IMG/VR virus record: IMGVR_UViG_3300024265_000019 | Span: 1-43,868 of that record | Length of the DNA stretch: 43,868 bases | Source: a virus | Direction: 5' to 3' (one strand) | Shown here: positions 16,087-22,074 of the stretch, one piece after another | How positions within the stretch are numbered: position 1 is the stretch's first letter | Layout: each line of letters begins with the position of its first letter | Position numbers and translations under genes: made by a program | Notes under the pieces: generated by a model | The model's input: only the letters and a program-made list of their open reading frames with translations | Databases searched by the model: none | Told to the model about the DNA's origin: nothing

Positions 16087-16176
16087 TGGCGGAAGACCTG
16101 GGGTTCGAACCCAGAAGACCAACTAAGGACTGACGGTTTTCAAGACCGCTGCAATTGCCATTTCTGCCAATCTTCC
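16087..16176 (-). tRNA. tRNA-Ser (anticodon TGA)
   Basis: 90 nt including encoded CCA (16087-16089). The acceptor GGAAGAT pairs with GTCTTCC and the discriminator is G. Anticodon stem GCGGT/ACCGT with loop CTTGAAA gives TGA, which reads UCA and related serine codons. It has a long variable arm and a canonical T arm (CTGGG-TTCGAAC-CCCAG). Together with the neighbouring GCT species it covers both serine codon boxes. Confidence 0.93.
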
Positions 16177-16633
16177 ATTTATCTATACTAACTATCTGAG
16201 GAAGTGTTTATATGAAGGGGAGCTAGTAACTAAATCTAGTACGGATTTTCACCGCGTAACTCCGAGTTGGATAAGTATTGGTTAACTCATTCCTAGAGAA
16301 CCGTCTGCCAAGGATTTTGCCAGCTCTCACGGTCACTTACCGCCTTGGTCGTGCGACAGATAGTTAATCTGTAAACTCCACCACATATAAACACTTATTG
16401 CTTTGAAGGGTGTCCAGACTATCTCTTGTTACATATACGGTGATTTCTCATAGCCGCGATAGTCCAGACATAAAAAAAGCCCTTAACTTAAAGCAAAACC
16501 TCAGTTGGAATCGGCCAATTTAGTTAAAAAAGTAGACAAATAAACTAAGGCTTCTGAAATATTGCTCTAAGTTAAAGACTTTATGTCTGTCTACTTTGTA
16601 ATAAAAACACTGATTCCACTCAGCCCCTAGATC

Positions 16634-16840
16634 TTATATCACCTCCTTTTTATTATCAAGTTTATTTAACTCTTTTAGCGCCTCAACTGCATCTTCATGT
16701 ATAATTAGCTCTGCATAATTATCGCTACCAATACCAAAAATATAACTTCTATGTTCTGGCGTTCTAGTTTGTTTTGTTGGCGCTTGCGAGCATTGTTTAC
16801 CCTCAACCATCATTGTTAGCAATTTCTCGTCAGTAGTCAT
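16634..16840 (-). CDS. Hypothetical small protein
   Basis: 68 aa; GAGGA seven bases before ATG at 16840, which overlaps the previous stop (ATGA). No recognised domain; contains RSYIFGIGSDNYAELIIHEDAVEAL followed by a Lys-rich end. Its last codons (AAG GAG GTG ATA) form a perfect anti-16S Shine-Dalgarno sequence just upstream of the structured RNA region. Function unknown. Confidence 0.55.
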   Translation of the reverse strand: MTTDEKLLTMMVEGKQCSQAPTKQTRTPEHRSYIFGIGSDNYAELIIHEDAVEALKELNKLDNKKEVI

Positions 16841-17070
16841 CCGTTTATCCTCTTGTAGCTTATAAATTCTTTCTTGCTTGGAAACTTAAACTTAGCTACG
16901 CTTTTATTATAGAAACGCTCTTTCCTTTCCTTGCATTTAACGCACAAATCCTTAAATCCAATACCGTTTGTGAAGATTAATGTTAGCTTGTCAAAGTAAT
17001 TATTGCAGTGATCGCATTGACATCCATCAGGGAATACGTACTTAGTAACCATGCCTGCAAACTTATTCAC
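16837..17070 (-). CDS. Small zinc-ribbon-like protein
   Basis: 77 aa from GTG at 17070 with AAAGGAG upstream. CQCDHC (17-22) and CVKC (43-46) form two knuckles about 20 residues apart, as in small zinc ribbons. The C-terminus is very basic (KERKERFYNKSVAKFKF). It may bind nucleic acid or a host protein. It overlaps the next gene by four bases. Confidence 0.6.
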   Translation of the reverse strand: MNKFAGMVTKYVFPDGCQCDHCNNYFDKLTLIFTNGIGFKDLCVKCKERKERFYNKSVAKFKFPSKKEFISYKRING

Positions 17071-17071
17071 T

Positions 17072-17230
17072 CTATTCTCCTTTGTTGTCTAGTTTATTTT
17101 CATAATAGGTCTTAATAAACCCAGTCATGTGATCAAGATTATTGAAAACACCCAGCACAACAGATGCATATCCAGGCATTAAGTTATCTTCATAAATAAT
17201 CCAGCCATTACACACTTTTTCAATTCTCAC
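17072..17230 (-). CDS. Hypothetical small protein
   Basis: 52 aa from GTG at 17230, with AGGAG nine bases upstream. It overlaps the 3' end of the 79-codon gene and ends two bases before the next GTG start. Sequence features are aromatic (CNGWIIYEDNLMPGY and FIKTYYENK) with no recognised domain. The good RBS and gap-filling position support translation. Function unknown. Confidence 0.6.
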   Translation of the reverse strand: MRIEKVCNGWIIYEDNLMPGYASVVLGVFNNLDHMTGFIKTYYENKLDNKGE

Positions 17231-17459
17231 TATTTATTCTCCTATTTATTTCGTATAATTCCATTACAGTTAATATCTGCATGCGTTTTCCAGAATCCTG
17301 GCATGCTAACTTATTATTAATAATTTCATAATCATTCGTCTTATACTGACTCTTCTCACACCTTTCAATATTTAGCCTATCGTGTCTTATCTGAATAAGA
17401 ACATATATCGCAGCTATAACAAGTAAGAATCTCATCCAATATAAAAGGAAGCCTTTCAC
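17220..17459 (-). CDS. Small single-pass membrane protein
   Basis: 79 aa from GTG at 17459 (GTGA overlap with the preceding stop). Residues about 3-22 (GFLLYWMRFLLVIAAIYVLI) form one transmembrane helix. The remainder is polar with two cysteines (IERCEKSQ, LACQDSG), probably exposed on the far side of the membrane. No family recognised. Confidence 0.6.
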   Translation of the reverse strand: MKGFLLYWMRFLLVIAAIYVLIQIRHDRLNIERCEKSQYKTNDYEIINNKLACQDSGKRMQILTVMELYEINRRINSEN

Positions 17460-17617
17460 TTTTGATTGTTTTTTGCCTCCGAAATCATACAGCCATCAAT
17501 AAAGTCTAAAATTTTAAATCCAAAGAAGCCAAGTAGAAATAACAAAACAAACCCCAATACAATTGCCGCCGATAAAGTAATTGAAGATATGTCTTGTATT
17601 GCTACCGAATATTTCAT
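17456..17617 (-). CDS. Small membrane protein
   Basis: 53 aa from ATG at 17617, overlapping the previous TAA (TAATG). Residues about 13-37 (SITLSAAIVLGFVLLFLLGFF and onward) are strongly hydrophobic. The gene is coupled to both neighbours: its TGA overlaps the following GTG. Together with the next gene it forms a pair of small membrane proteins; function unknown. Confidence 0.65.
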   Translation of the reverse strand: MKYSVAIQDISSITLSAAIVLGFVLLFLLGFFGFKILDFIDGCMISEAKNNQK

Positions 17618-17769
17618 TAGAATTTCTGCACTACCACGTACATATCTAGATCTCTAATGGCTTTTCTAACCGCGACACGATCAAGCTCGAACTGCTTTAC
17701 CTTTTCCTTCAACCTCATAGCTTCAAGCAATAATTCAGTAGGATCTAAATCCTTTAATTCACTACTCAC
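17617..17769 (-). CDS. Hypothetical small helical protein
   Basis: 50 aa from GTG at 17769, with GGGAG upstream and overlap with the previous frame (GTGAGTAG). Predicted almost fully helical, with alternating charge (EAMRLKEKVKQFELDRVAV), perhaps a short coiled coil. The stop overlaps the next ATG. No recognised family. Confidence 0.6.
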   Translation of the reverse strand: MSSELKDLDPTELLLEAMRLKEKVKQFELDRVAVRKAIRDLDMYVVVQKF

Positions 17770-17929
17770 AATGACTCTCCCTGCTTTTCATTGTCTCTTT
17801 GGCTGTCGGAGGTCTATTGCCAGAACCCTTAACAGAGCTGACCATTGAAACCTTTGGTATAAAGGGTGTGTTTTTTATTGTTCTTTCGGCTGTTTTAGTG
17901 CCAGCACTCTTAAGTCTTAAGCATGACAT
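17762..17929 (-). CDS. Hypothetical small basic protein
   Basis: 55 aa from ATG at 17929, overlapping the previous TAA by one base, with AAGGA upstream. Basic and Ser/Thr-rich (KSAGTKTAERTIKNTPFIPKV and GSGNRPPTAKETMKS), likely disordered. No family recognised. It is supported by an RBS and coupling at both ends; composition alone would not prove it. Confidence 0.5.
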   Translation of the reverse strand: MSCLRLKSAGTKTAERTIKNTPFIPKVSMVSSVKGSGNRPPTAKETMKSRESHCE

Positions 17930-18114
17930 TATTTACATTCCTTTAAGCCGAATAATTTAGAAAGATGATCAATTATCTCTACCGCTTGCTTTTTATTTAT
18001 CCATACGGAAGAATCGTGTTCGCAAGAGCCGCATTCAGCTTCAATTTCAACCTCTGAATCGTGATCAACGATACCGGATATTTCAATTTGTCCGATTATA
18101 AGCGGTTTCATCAT
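17929..18114 (-). CDS. Hypothetical small acidic protein
   Basis: 61 aa from ATG at 18114 (or 18111), overlapping the previous stop (AAATGATG). CGSCEHDSSVWINKKQAVEIIDHLSKLF contains a CxxC and His that might bind metal and then an amphipathic helix. The N-terminal half is a beta-like acidic segment (IEISGIVDHDSEVEIEAE). Function unknown. Confidence 0.6.
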   Translation of the reverse strand: MMKPLIIGQIEISGIVDHDSEVEIEAECGSCEHDSSVWINKKQAVEIIDHLSKLFGLKECK

Positions 18115-18275
18115 TTAAACTCCTTTCTAACCAACTCATCAATAACACGACCGTTAGCCTCATGCTTACTATCTAAGTGTTTCATTGTCTCAGGGCTAAC
18201 AGTTGTAATTAGCTGGACACGCTTTAATTTTTCGGATACCGGTGGGCGTCCTCGTTTAAATTTATCTTTCTTCAT
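18111..18275 (-). CDS. Candidate ribbon-helix-helix DNA-binding protein with AT-hook
   Basis: 54 aa from ATG at 18275. The N-terminus carries the AT-hook-like core KRGRPP (8-13). It is followed by a beta-strand (VQLITTVSP, 20-28) and two short helices (ETMKHLDSKHEANG, RVIDELVRKEF), the layout of a ribbon-helix-helix monomer. Such proteins dimerise and bind short repeated operators. It is the first gene of the leftward operon and lies next to the divergent promoter region with two 11-bp tandem repeats, so it may regulate that region. The fold assignment is inference. Confidence 0.6.
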   Translation of the reverse strand: MKKDKFKRGRPPVSEKLKRVQLITTVSPETMKHLDSKHEANGRVIDELVRKEFK

Positions 18276-18300
18276 AATGGCCTCGTTGTTAGTGGAATAA

Positions 18301-18428
18301 CCCCATACTAAGTTAATTTAACCCTCATTACAAGCAATATTAAAATAATATTAAAATAACTTGCAATCTAAATTTATGCGCGTATATTGGAGTGACTGAA
18401 ACGAAACGCTAACTAAGAGGAAAGAAGA
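18301..18428. promoter_or_regulatory. Divergent early promoter/operator region
   Basis: This AT-rich gap separates leftward and rightward operons. It holds two exact tandem copies of AATATTAAAAT (18336-18346, 18347-18357), one helical turn each, bounded by imperfect inverted TTRCAAG arms (18328-18335, 18359-18366). The palindromic TTGCAA at 18361-18366 can be a -35 box in both directions; leftward it has TTAATA (18343-18338) 17 bases away. Confidence 0.65.
18361..18388 (+). promoter_or_regulatory. Rightward early promoter
   Basis: -35 TTGCAA (18361-18366), 16-base spacer, -10 TATATT (18383-18388). The gene at 18429 begins about 35 bases downstream of the expected start site, with GAGGA before its ATG. 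It probably drives the rightward early genes through the terminator-containing leader at 18657-18920. Confidence 0.65.
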
Positions 18429-18656
18429 ATGACGGACTTAGAAACTATTCAAAAGCTATCTGCAAAACTTAAATTAACAGAGGGAAATTTTCCAAGCGTA
18501 ATTGATGATAAATATAAGTTGGAAAATGATGATTTTGATAAACGTGCTTATGAGTCCGACAAGTCTTTGTATTTTCAAGATGTTGACTGCTTGGTTAAAG
18601 CGTTATCTTTTTTCAATGAAAAGATAGCTGTTGAACGGGCGTTAAGTATTATTTAG
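18429..18656 (+). CDS. Hypothetical small acidic protein, first rightward early gene
   Basis: 75 aa, acidic and predicted mostly helical, no recognised family (LETIQKLSAKLKLTEGNF, then FQDVDCLVKALSFFNEKI). As the promoter-proximal gene followed by a terminator, it occupies the position of early regulators or host-takeover proteins, but nothing in the sequence identifies a function. Confidence 0.65.
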   Translation: MTDLETIQKLSAKLKLTEGNFPSVIDDKYKLENDDFDKRAYESDKSLYFQDVDCLVKALSFFNEKIAVERALSII

Positions 18657-18676
18657 TTAATTCACCAGTACCCATT

Positions 18677-18707
18677 AAGCCCGTACTATTAGATTAGACG
18701 GGCTTTT
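18677..18707 (+). terminator. Rho-independent terminator or attenuator
   Basis: AAGCCCGT (18677-18684) pairs with ACGGGCTT (18698-18705) across a 13-base loop, with a short T tract (18704-18707). It lies 20 bases after the stop of the first early gene. The T run is short, so partial termination or readthrough is possible. Confidence 0.65.
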
Positions 18708-18811
18708 GAGGTGCTGCCATTCTGAGTGAAAAGCAGACTACGATAAAGGTAGAGATAAGCTCAAACCGCAATTGAGGACAATAAAATGATAGCGCAGGGG
18801 TAACGCCCTAA

Positions 18812-18871
18812 ATGTTGAAAGTGAAATTTAAACGGTGGAGGTTGACAACCTGTGAGGCCGGACATTCCTAG
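18812..18871 (+). CDS. Possible 19-residue basic leader peptide
   Basis: An ATG frame encodes a short basic peptide (KVKFKRWRLTT core) with AGGGG about 12 bases upstream. Its TAG (18869-18871) touches the stem of the following terminator. This is the geometry of a translation-dependent attenuator or of a small RNA-binding basic peptide. Evidence is positional only and the RBS spacing is poor. Confidence 0.25.
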   Translation: MLKVKFKRWRLTTCEAGHS

Positions 18872-18890
18872 CCCCTTAATTGGGGTTTTT
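18870..18890 (+). terminator. Rho-independent terminator in the early leader
   Basis: CCCC (18872-18875) and GGGG (18882-18885) close a 6-base TTAATT loop. A GU and an AU pair can extend the stem, and five T residues follow (18886-18890). It lies 31 bases before the next gene, so the downstream operon would need antitermination, readthrough or a second promoter. Confidence 0.65.
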
Positions 18891-18920
18891 GGGTGCAAGC
18901 ATTAAAACAAGGGAATAACA

Positions 18921-19256
18921 ATGTTAAAAGAATATGTAAAGCAAGAATTCTTAGACCTGCCGGTGAAGCTTTGGCCTGACGTTATGGTAATAGAATTTAT
19001 CATCAAAACTATTGAGCTCGACACTGATGTTTATGATTCTATCGTTAATATTGATCACGCAGACCTGTATCAACATATGGCAGAGAATGCAAACTACAAA
19101 ACTCAAAGAGAAATAAATGAGATTAAAAACGCGATGATTGTTAACGCTAAAAATCAAATCAGTCTAATTATTGAAGAAATTGAGGAAGATTTAGAGGGTG
19201 AAGAAACAGATCACGGAATGAATAACAGTGATTTTTTAATGAAAGAATATCTATGA
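18921..19256 (+). CDS. Hypothetical acidic helical protein
   Basis: 111 aa, AGGGAA upstream of ATG. Mostly helical, with aromatic N-terminus (YVKQEFLDLPVKLWPDVM) and an acidic stretch near the C-terminus (LIIEEIEEDLEGEETDHG). No family recognised. It starts the run of recombination genes after the terminator-containing leader. Function unknown. Confidence 0.6.
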   Translation: MLKEYVKQEFLDLPVKLWPDVMVIEFIIKTIELDTDVYDSIVNIDHADLYQHMAENANYKTQREINEIKNAMIVNAKNQISLIIEEIEEDLEGEETDHGMNNSDFLMKEYL

Positions 19257-19266
19257 GGGCGGGATA

Positions 19267-19377
19267 ATGAAAAAGCAAGATTGGCGGGAGTTAGGTTGGG
19301 CGGTTGTGGTAATAGCTGCGTTCTTAGGGTTGGTTGCTATGGAATTTGCTGTTATGGATGGAGTATGGCCGTTATGA
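19267..19377 (+). CDS. Small membrane protein
   Basis: 36 aa; ATG at 19267 after GGG-rich sequence. One hydrophobic segment (LGWAVVVIAAFLGLVAMEFAV) follows a charged start (KKQDWRE). Its stop overlaps the ATG of the exonuclease gene by four bases (ATGA at 19374), which supports real translation. Function unknown. Confidence 0.6.
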   Translation: MKKQDWRELGWAVVVIAAFLGLVAMEFAVMDGVWPL

Positions 19378-20210
19378 GTAACGAAAGAGTAGAAGTTATT
19401 ACAGATATGGATAATGAAAAATATCATTCATTAGATTCATTTTCGTCAAGCCAGATAAAGGATTTTATTAATCATCCGCCGGCTTATTTTAGAGCTAAAT
19501 ATATTACTAAAACACTTGACAGGAAAGAAACTGATGCTATGAAGATGGGTACAGCTACCCATACTGCATGGATGGAGCCAGAAAAATTTGATTTAGAATA
19601 TGCTGTCGAGCCGATTTGTGATGGCAGGACAAAAGCAGGAAAAGAAATCAAAGCAATTTTCGCAATGGAATCTGAAGGAAAAATAATCCTCACATCAAAG
19701 CAAGGCTCTAAATTAATTAAGATGTGCAGATCTTTAGACAATAATAGAAACGCAAGAAAATTACTCAAAAATACAGACATTGAAAATAGTATCTTTTGGA
19801 CTGACCAAGAAACAGGGTTAGACCTAAGGATTAGACCTGATATTTGGAGAAAAGAACATTATATTGCCGACTTAAAAACCACTAGAGACGGTTCTATAGA
19901 AGGATTTTCAAAAGTTATTTATGACTTCGGATATCACATCTCTGCGGCTATGTATTTAGACGGTGCGAGTAAGTTAGGTGTAGAGATAGAAGACTTCATT
20001 TTCATTTGTGTAGAAAGCAGTCCTCCTTATTTAACTTCGGTTTACACACTTTCTGAGGCGGCTTTAGAGATTGGTAGGAACGCATATAAAAAAGCACTTT
20101 TAGGTCTTGCATATTGTATAGAAAATAATGACTGGAAGGGTTACAACGATGACCAAGTAGCAGAAATTTCACTTCCATTATGGGTAATTAACAGGGAGTT
20201 ATCATTATGA
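19374..20210 (+). CDS. RecE-like PD-(D/E)xK exonuclease
   Basis: 278 aa from ATG at 19374; upstream in-frame codons overlap the small membrane gene and are not likely used. It contains SSSQIKDFINHPPAYF, KMGTATHTAWMEPEKF (His63), RPDIWRKE (Asp156), ADLKTT (Asp166, Lys168) and FGYHISAAMYLDGA. These are the ordered motifs of the phage RecE C-terminal nuclease family (DUF3799-like). It would degrade one strand of linear dsDNA to give the 3' tails used by the RecT-like protein encoded next, with which it overlaps by four bases. Confidence 0.9.
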   Translation: MSNERVEVITDMDNEKYHSLDSFSSSQIKDFINHPPAYFRAKYITKTLDRKETDAMKMGTATHTAWMEPEKFDLEYAVEPICDGRTKAGKEIKAIFAMESEGKIILTSKQGSKLIKMCRSLDNNRNARKLLKNTDIENSIFWTDQETGLDLRIRPDIWRKEHYIADLKTTRDGSIEGFSKVIYDFGYHISAAMYLDGASKLGVEIEDFIFICVESSPPYLTSVYTLSEAALEIGRNAYKKALLGLAYCIENNDWKGYNDDQVAEISLPLWVINRELSL

Positions 20211-21070
20211 ATGATTTAGTAAAATCAAAATCAAAAGACATTTTTTCGTTTGACGGCGGAAACATGGTTGAAAATATGAAGATGGCTGAGATGATATCTA
20301 GCTCTGAAATGGTCCCTAAAGCATACAAAGGTAAACCAGGTAATGTAATGGTAGCAGTTCAAATGGGCCAAGAAGTTGGATTGAAGCCAATGCAGGCACT
20401 ACAAGGTATTGCTGTAATTAACGGAACTCCGTGTATTTGGGGGGACGCTTTGATTGGCTTGGTTCGAAGCAGCCCTCTTTGTAAAAAAATAACTGAAACA
20501 TTCGACAGTCAATCTATGACGGCTACATGTAGCGCGATTAGAGATGGCGAAGAAGAGAAAACCACTACATTCGACAAAGGCGATGCAATACAGGCGGGGT
20601 TATGGGATGAAAGACCACAAATTACCTCATACGGAAAACAAATGTCCAACCCTAGCCCGTGGTTTAAATATCCAAAAAGAATGCTTCAAATGAGAGCTAG
20701 AGGGTTTTGTTTGAGGGATTTATTTGCTGATGTATTAAAAGGTTTGTCGGTGGTTGAAGAAATTCAAGAAGTACAGCCGATGAAGGAAGTTAACGAAGCG
20801 CCAACAAAGAGCGAAAAAGCAAGTAAAGTCACATCATTCCTTCAAGATGAACCAGAAGATGCTGAAGAAGTGATTGAGTCAACAGGTGAGGTTATTCGAT
20901 TTGCTGATTACAGCGATCAAATAGAATGCTGCACATCAATTGAAGAGTTAGTTGGGTTGGGTAAAGAATTGGCAAAAATTCCAGAATGCGACGAACGACA
21001 AGAATTGATGGATCAATATAACTCTAAAGGAAAATCACTTACATCAACAAAAAATGGATCGGTAAAATGA
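20207..21070 (+). CDS. RecT-like single-strand annealing protein
   Basis: 287 aa. The region NVMVAVQMGQEVGLKPMQAL, INGTPCIWGDALIGLV and PWFKYPKRMLQMRARGFCLRDLFADVLKG is the clear RecT/RedB-type core (residues about 45-190). The acidic, variable C-terminal part (about 195-287) is common in this family and may contact SSB or nuclease partners. It pairs with the exonuclease just upstream to catalyse strand annealing in phage recombination or replication. It overlaps both neighbours by four bases. Confidence 0.9.
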   Translation: MNDLVKSKSKDIFSFDGGNMVENMKMAEMISSSEMVPKAYKGKPGNVMVAVQMGQEVGLKPMQALQGIAVINGTPCIWGDALIGLVRSSPLCKKITETFDSQSMTATCSAIRDGEEEKTTTFDKGDAIQAGLWDERPQITSYGKQMSNPSPWFKYPKRMLQMRARGFCLRDLFADVLKGLSVVEEIQEVQPMKEVNEAPTKSEKASKVTSFLQDEPEDAEEVIESTGEVIRFADYSDQIECCTSIEELVGLGKELAKIPECDERQELMDQYNSKGKSLTSTKNGSVK

Positions 21071-22074
21071 GTGAAATAGCATTAGTTGAAGTGAAAAAAG
21101 ACCAAAGACTAGCTGTGTTGACAACAGGATTAGATCCGTTGATCGACAAAATAAAACAAGCGGCAGAGTCTTCTAGCTCGGATATTGACACAGCGAAAGG
21201 CCGAAAAGAAATAGTTTCCAATGCGTTTAAAGTAACAAAAACAAAAACGTACTTGACAGAGCAAATCAACAACCTAATTGAAGAGAAAAATAAGGAAATT
21301 GAACCGACACTGAAGATTATATCGCTATTAAAAGATAATCAAAAAATAATGGAGTCTCAATTATCTAGATTATCGAAGGATACCCGTAAAACCGTTACAG
21401 ACTGGGAGGAAACCGAAAAAGAAAAACTTCTTGCTGAACAAGAAAAAATAAGAGATGAAAAATTGGCTGAAGAAAAAGATCGAGATCATGAAATAGCCAA
21501 CTTTATGCATGATAATTTTTGTAGGGAACAGGCGGAAGCCATTGAAGCTGAAAGAATTGAACAAGAAGCTGTTGCTGCAAAAGCTAAATCTGATCAAGAA
21601 ACGCGAGATAAGAAGATAGCTGATGATGCTACAGCCAAAGCAAAGTCTGAGGCCGAAGAAGAAAAGAAGCAAGCAATTCAAGATAAAGTCGATGCTGAAG
21701 AGCGAGAAAAGCAAGCTGAGATAAGCAAGTTAGCTGCAGAAAAATCTGAGAGACAACAAAAAATTCAAGCCGAAAAAGATGCGGCGGACGCGAAAATTCA
21801 AGCTAAGAAAGATTCTGATGCTGCTGCTGAGCAAGCCAGACTTTCGGAAGTAAAAAGGCAGGACGATCAAAAGGCGGCTGTCGAGGCGGAACGATTAAAG
21901 ACTGAAGCCAATACGAAGCATGTAGGATCTGTAAGGCGCGAAATTAAAGAGCATTTAATGACCACTTGCAAAATAGATGAATCCTTATCTATAAAAATAG
22001 TTAAAGCCTTATTGAAAGCTCCGAGAGTGACAATTAATTATCAAATAACAAAGAGTATGCAAGATGAATATTAA
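21067..22074 (+). CDS. TolA-like coiled-coil protein of the recombination module
   Basis: 335 aa. Residues 1-100 form a helical domain (KIKQAAESSSSDIDTAKGRK, TYLTEQINNLIEEKNKEI). Residues about 105-285 are a long Glu/Lys/Ala coiled coil without membrane segments. The last 50 residues (HVGSVRREIKEHLMTTCKIDESLSIKIVKALL) form a small conserved domain found at the end of similar phage proteins. Proteins of this layout often follow RecE/RecT genes and get TolA-like names from the coiled coil alone. A structural or SMC-like role in DNA handling is possible; function not established. Confidence 0.7.
   Translation: MSEIALVEVKKDQRLAVLTTGLDPLIDKIKQAAESSSSDIDTAKGRKEIVSNAFKVTKTKTYLTEQINNLIEEKNKEIEPTLKIISLLKDNQKIMESQLSRLSKDTRKTVTDWEETEKEKLLAEQEKIRDEKLAEEKDRDHEIANFMHDNFCREQAEAIEAERIEQEAVAAKAKSDQETRDKKIADDATAKAKSEAEEEKKQAIQDKVDAEEREKQAEISKLAAEKSERQQKIQAEKDAADAKIQAKKDSDAAAEQARLSEVKRQDDQKAAVEAERLKTEANTKHVGSVRREIKEHLMTTCKIDESLSIKIVKALLKAPRVTINYQITKSMQDEY

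Larger units (their letters stand above)
15976..16191 (-). repeat. 15-bp perfect inverted repeat exactly flanking the tRNA pair
   Basis: TTAGTATAGATAAAT at 15976-15990 is the reverse complement of 16177-16191. The arms touch the CCA end of one tRNA (15991) and the first base of the other (16176) with no gap. Transcribed, they form a stalk from which both tRNAs project, which could guide processing or fix the tRNAs inside the larger RNA. Confidence 0.9.
15662..16633 (-). ncRNA. Candidate large structured phage RNA with two embedded tRNAs
   Basis: No credible protein frame exists on either strand over about 970 bases, yet base pairing is dense. Seen directly: a 15-bp helix abutting the tRNA pair (15976-15990/16177-16191), a 13-bp helix 16202-16214/16384-16396, 7 bp 16417-16423/16458-16464, 10 bp 16465-16474/16580-16589, and crossing pairs that imply pseudoknots at 16529-16538/16588-16597 and 15840-15848/15867-15877. 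A hairpin loop at 16362-16367 can pair with 16282-16287. Minus-strand orientation is inferred from the tRNAs and neighbours. Large ornate RNAs of the GOLLD and ROOL classes occur in phages near tRNAs; membership here is untested. Ends are not known. Confidence 0.55.

Noticed and set aside
16320-16400. A third tRNA (a hairpin with a GTTAA loop resembling tRNA-Asn)
   Set aside because: The loop lacks T at position 33 and there is no acceptor or T arm; the hairpin fits the larger RNA instead.
16181-16630. Group I intron, RNase P RNA or tmRNA
   Set aside because: The neighbouring tRNAs are uninterrupted, no splice context is present, and I do not see the conserved core sequences of group I introns, RNase P RNA or the tRNA-like ends of tmRNA.
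17466-18300. Plus-strand frames at 17466-17657, 17657-17848 and 18061-18300
   Set aside because: They lie opposite a chain of coupled minus-strand small genes that have RBS sequences and stop/start overlaps; the plus frames have neither good RBS nor order.
19281-19373. N-terminal extension of the RecE-like protein
   Set aside because: The extension is Cys/Gly-rich shadow of the small membrane gene; the ATG at 19374 starts the conserved sequence and overlaps that gene's stop.
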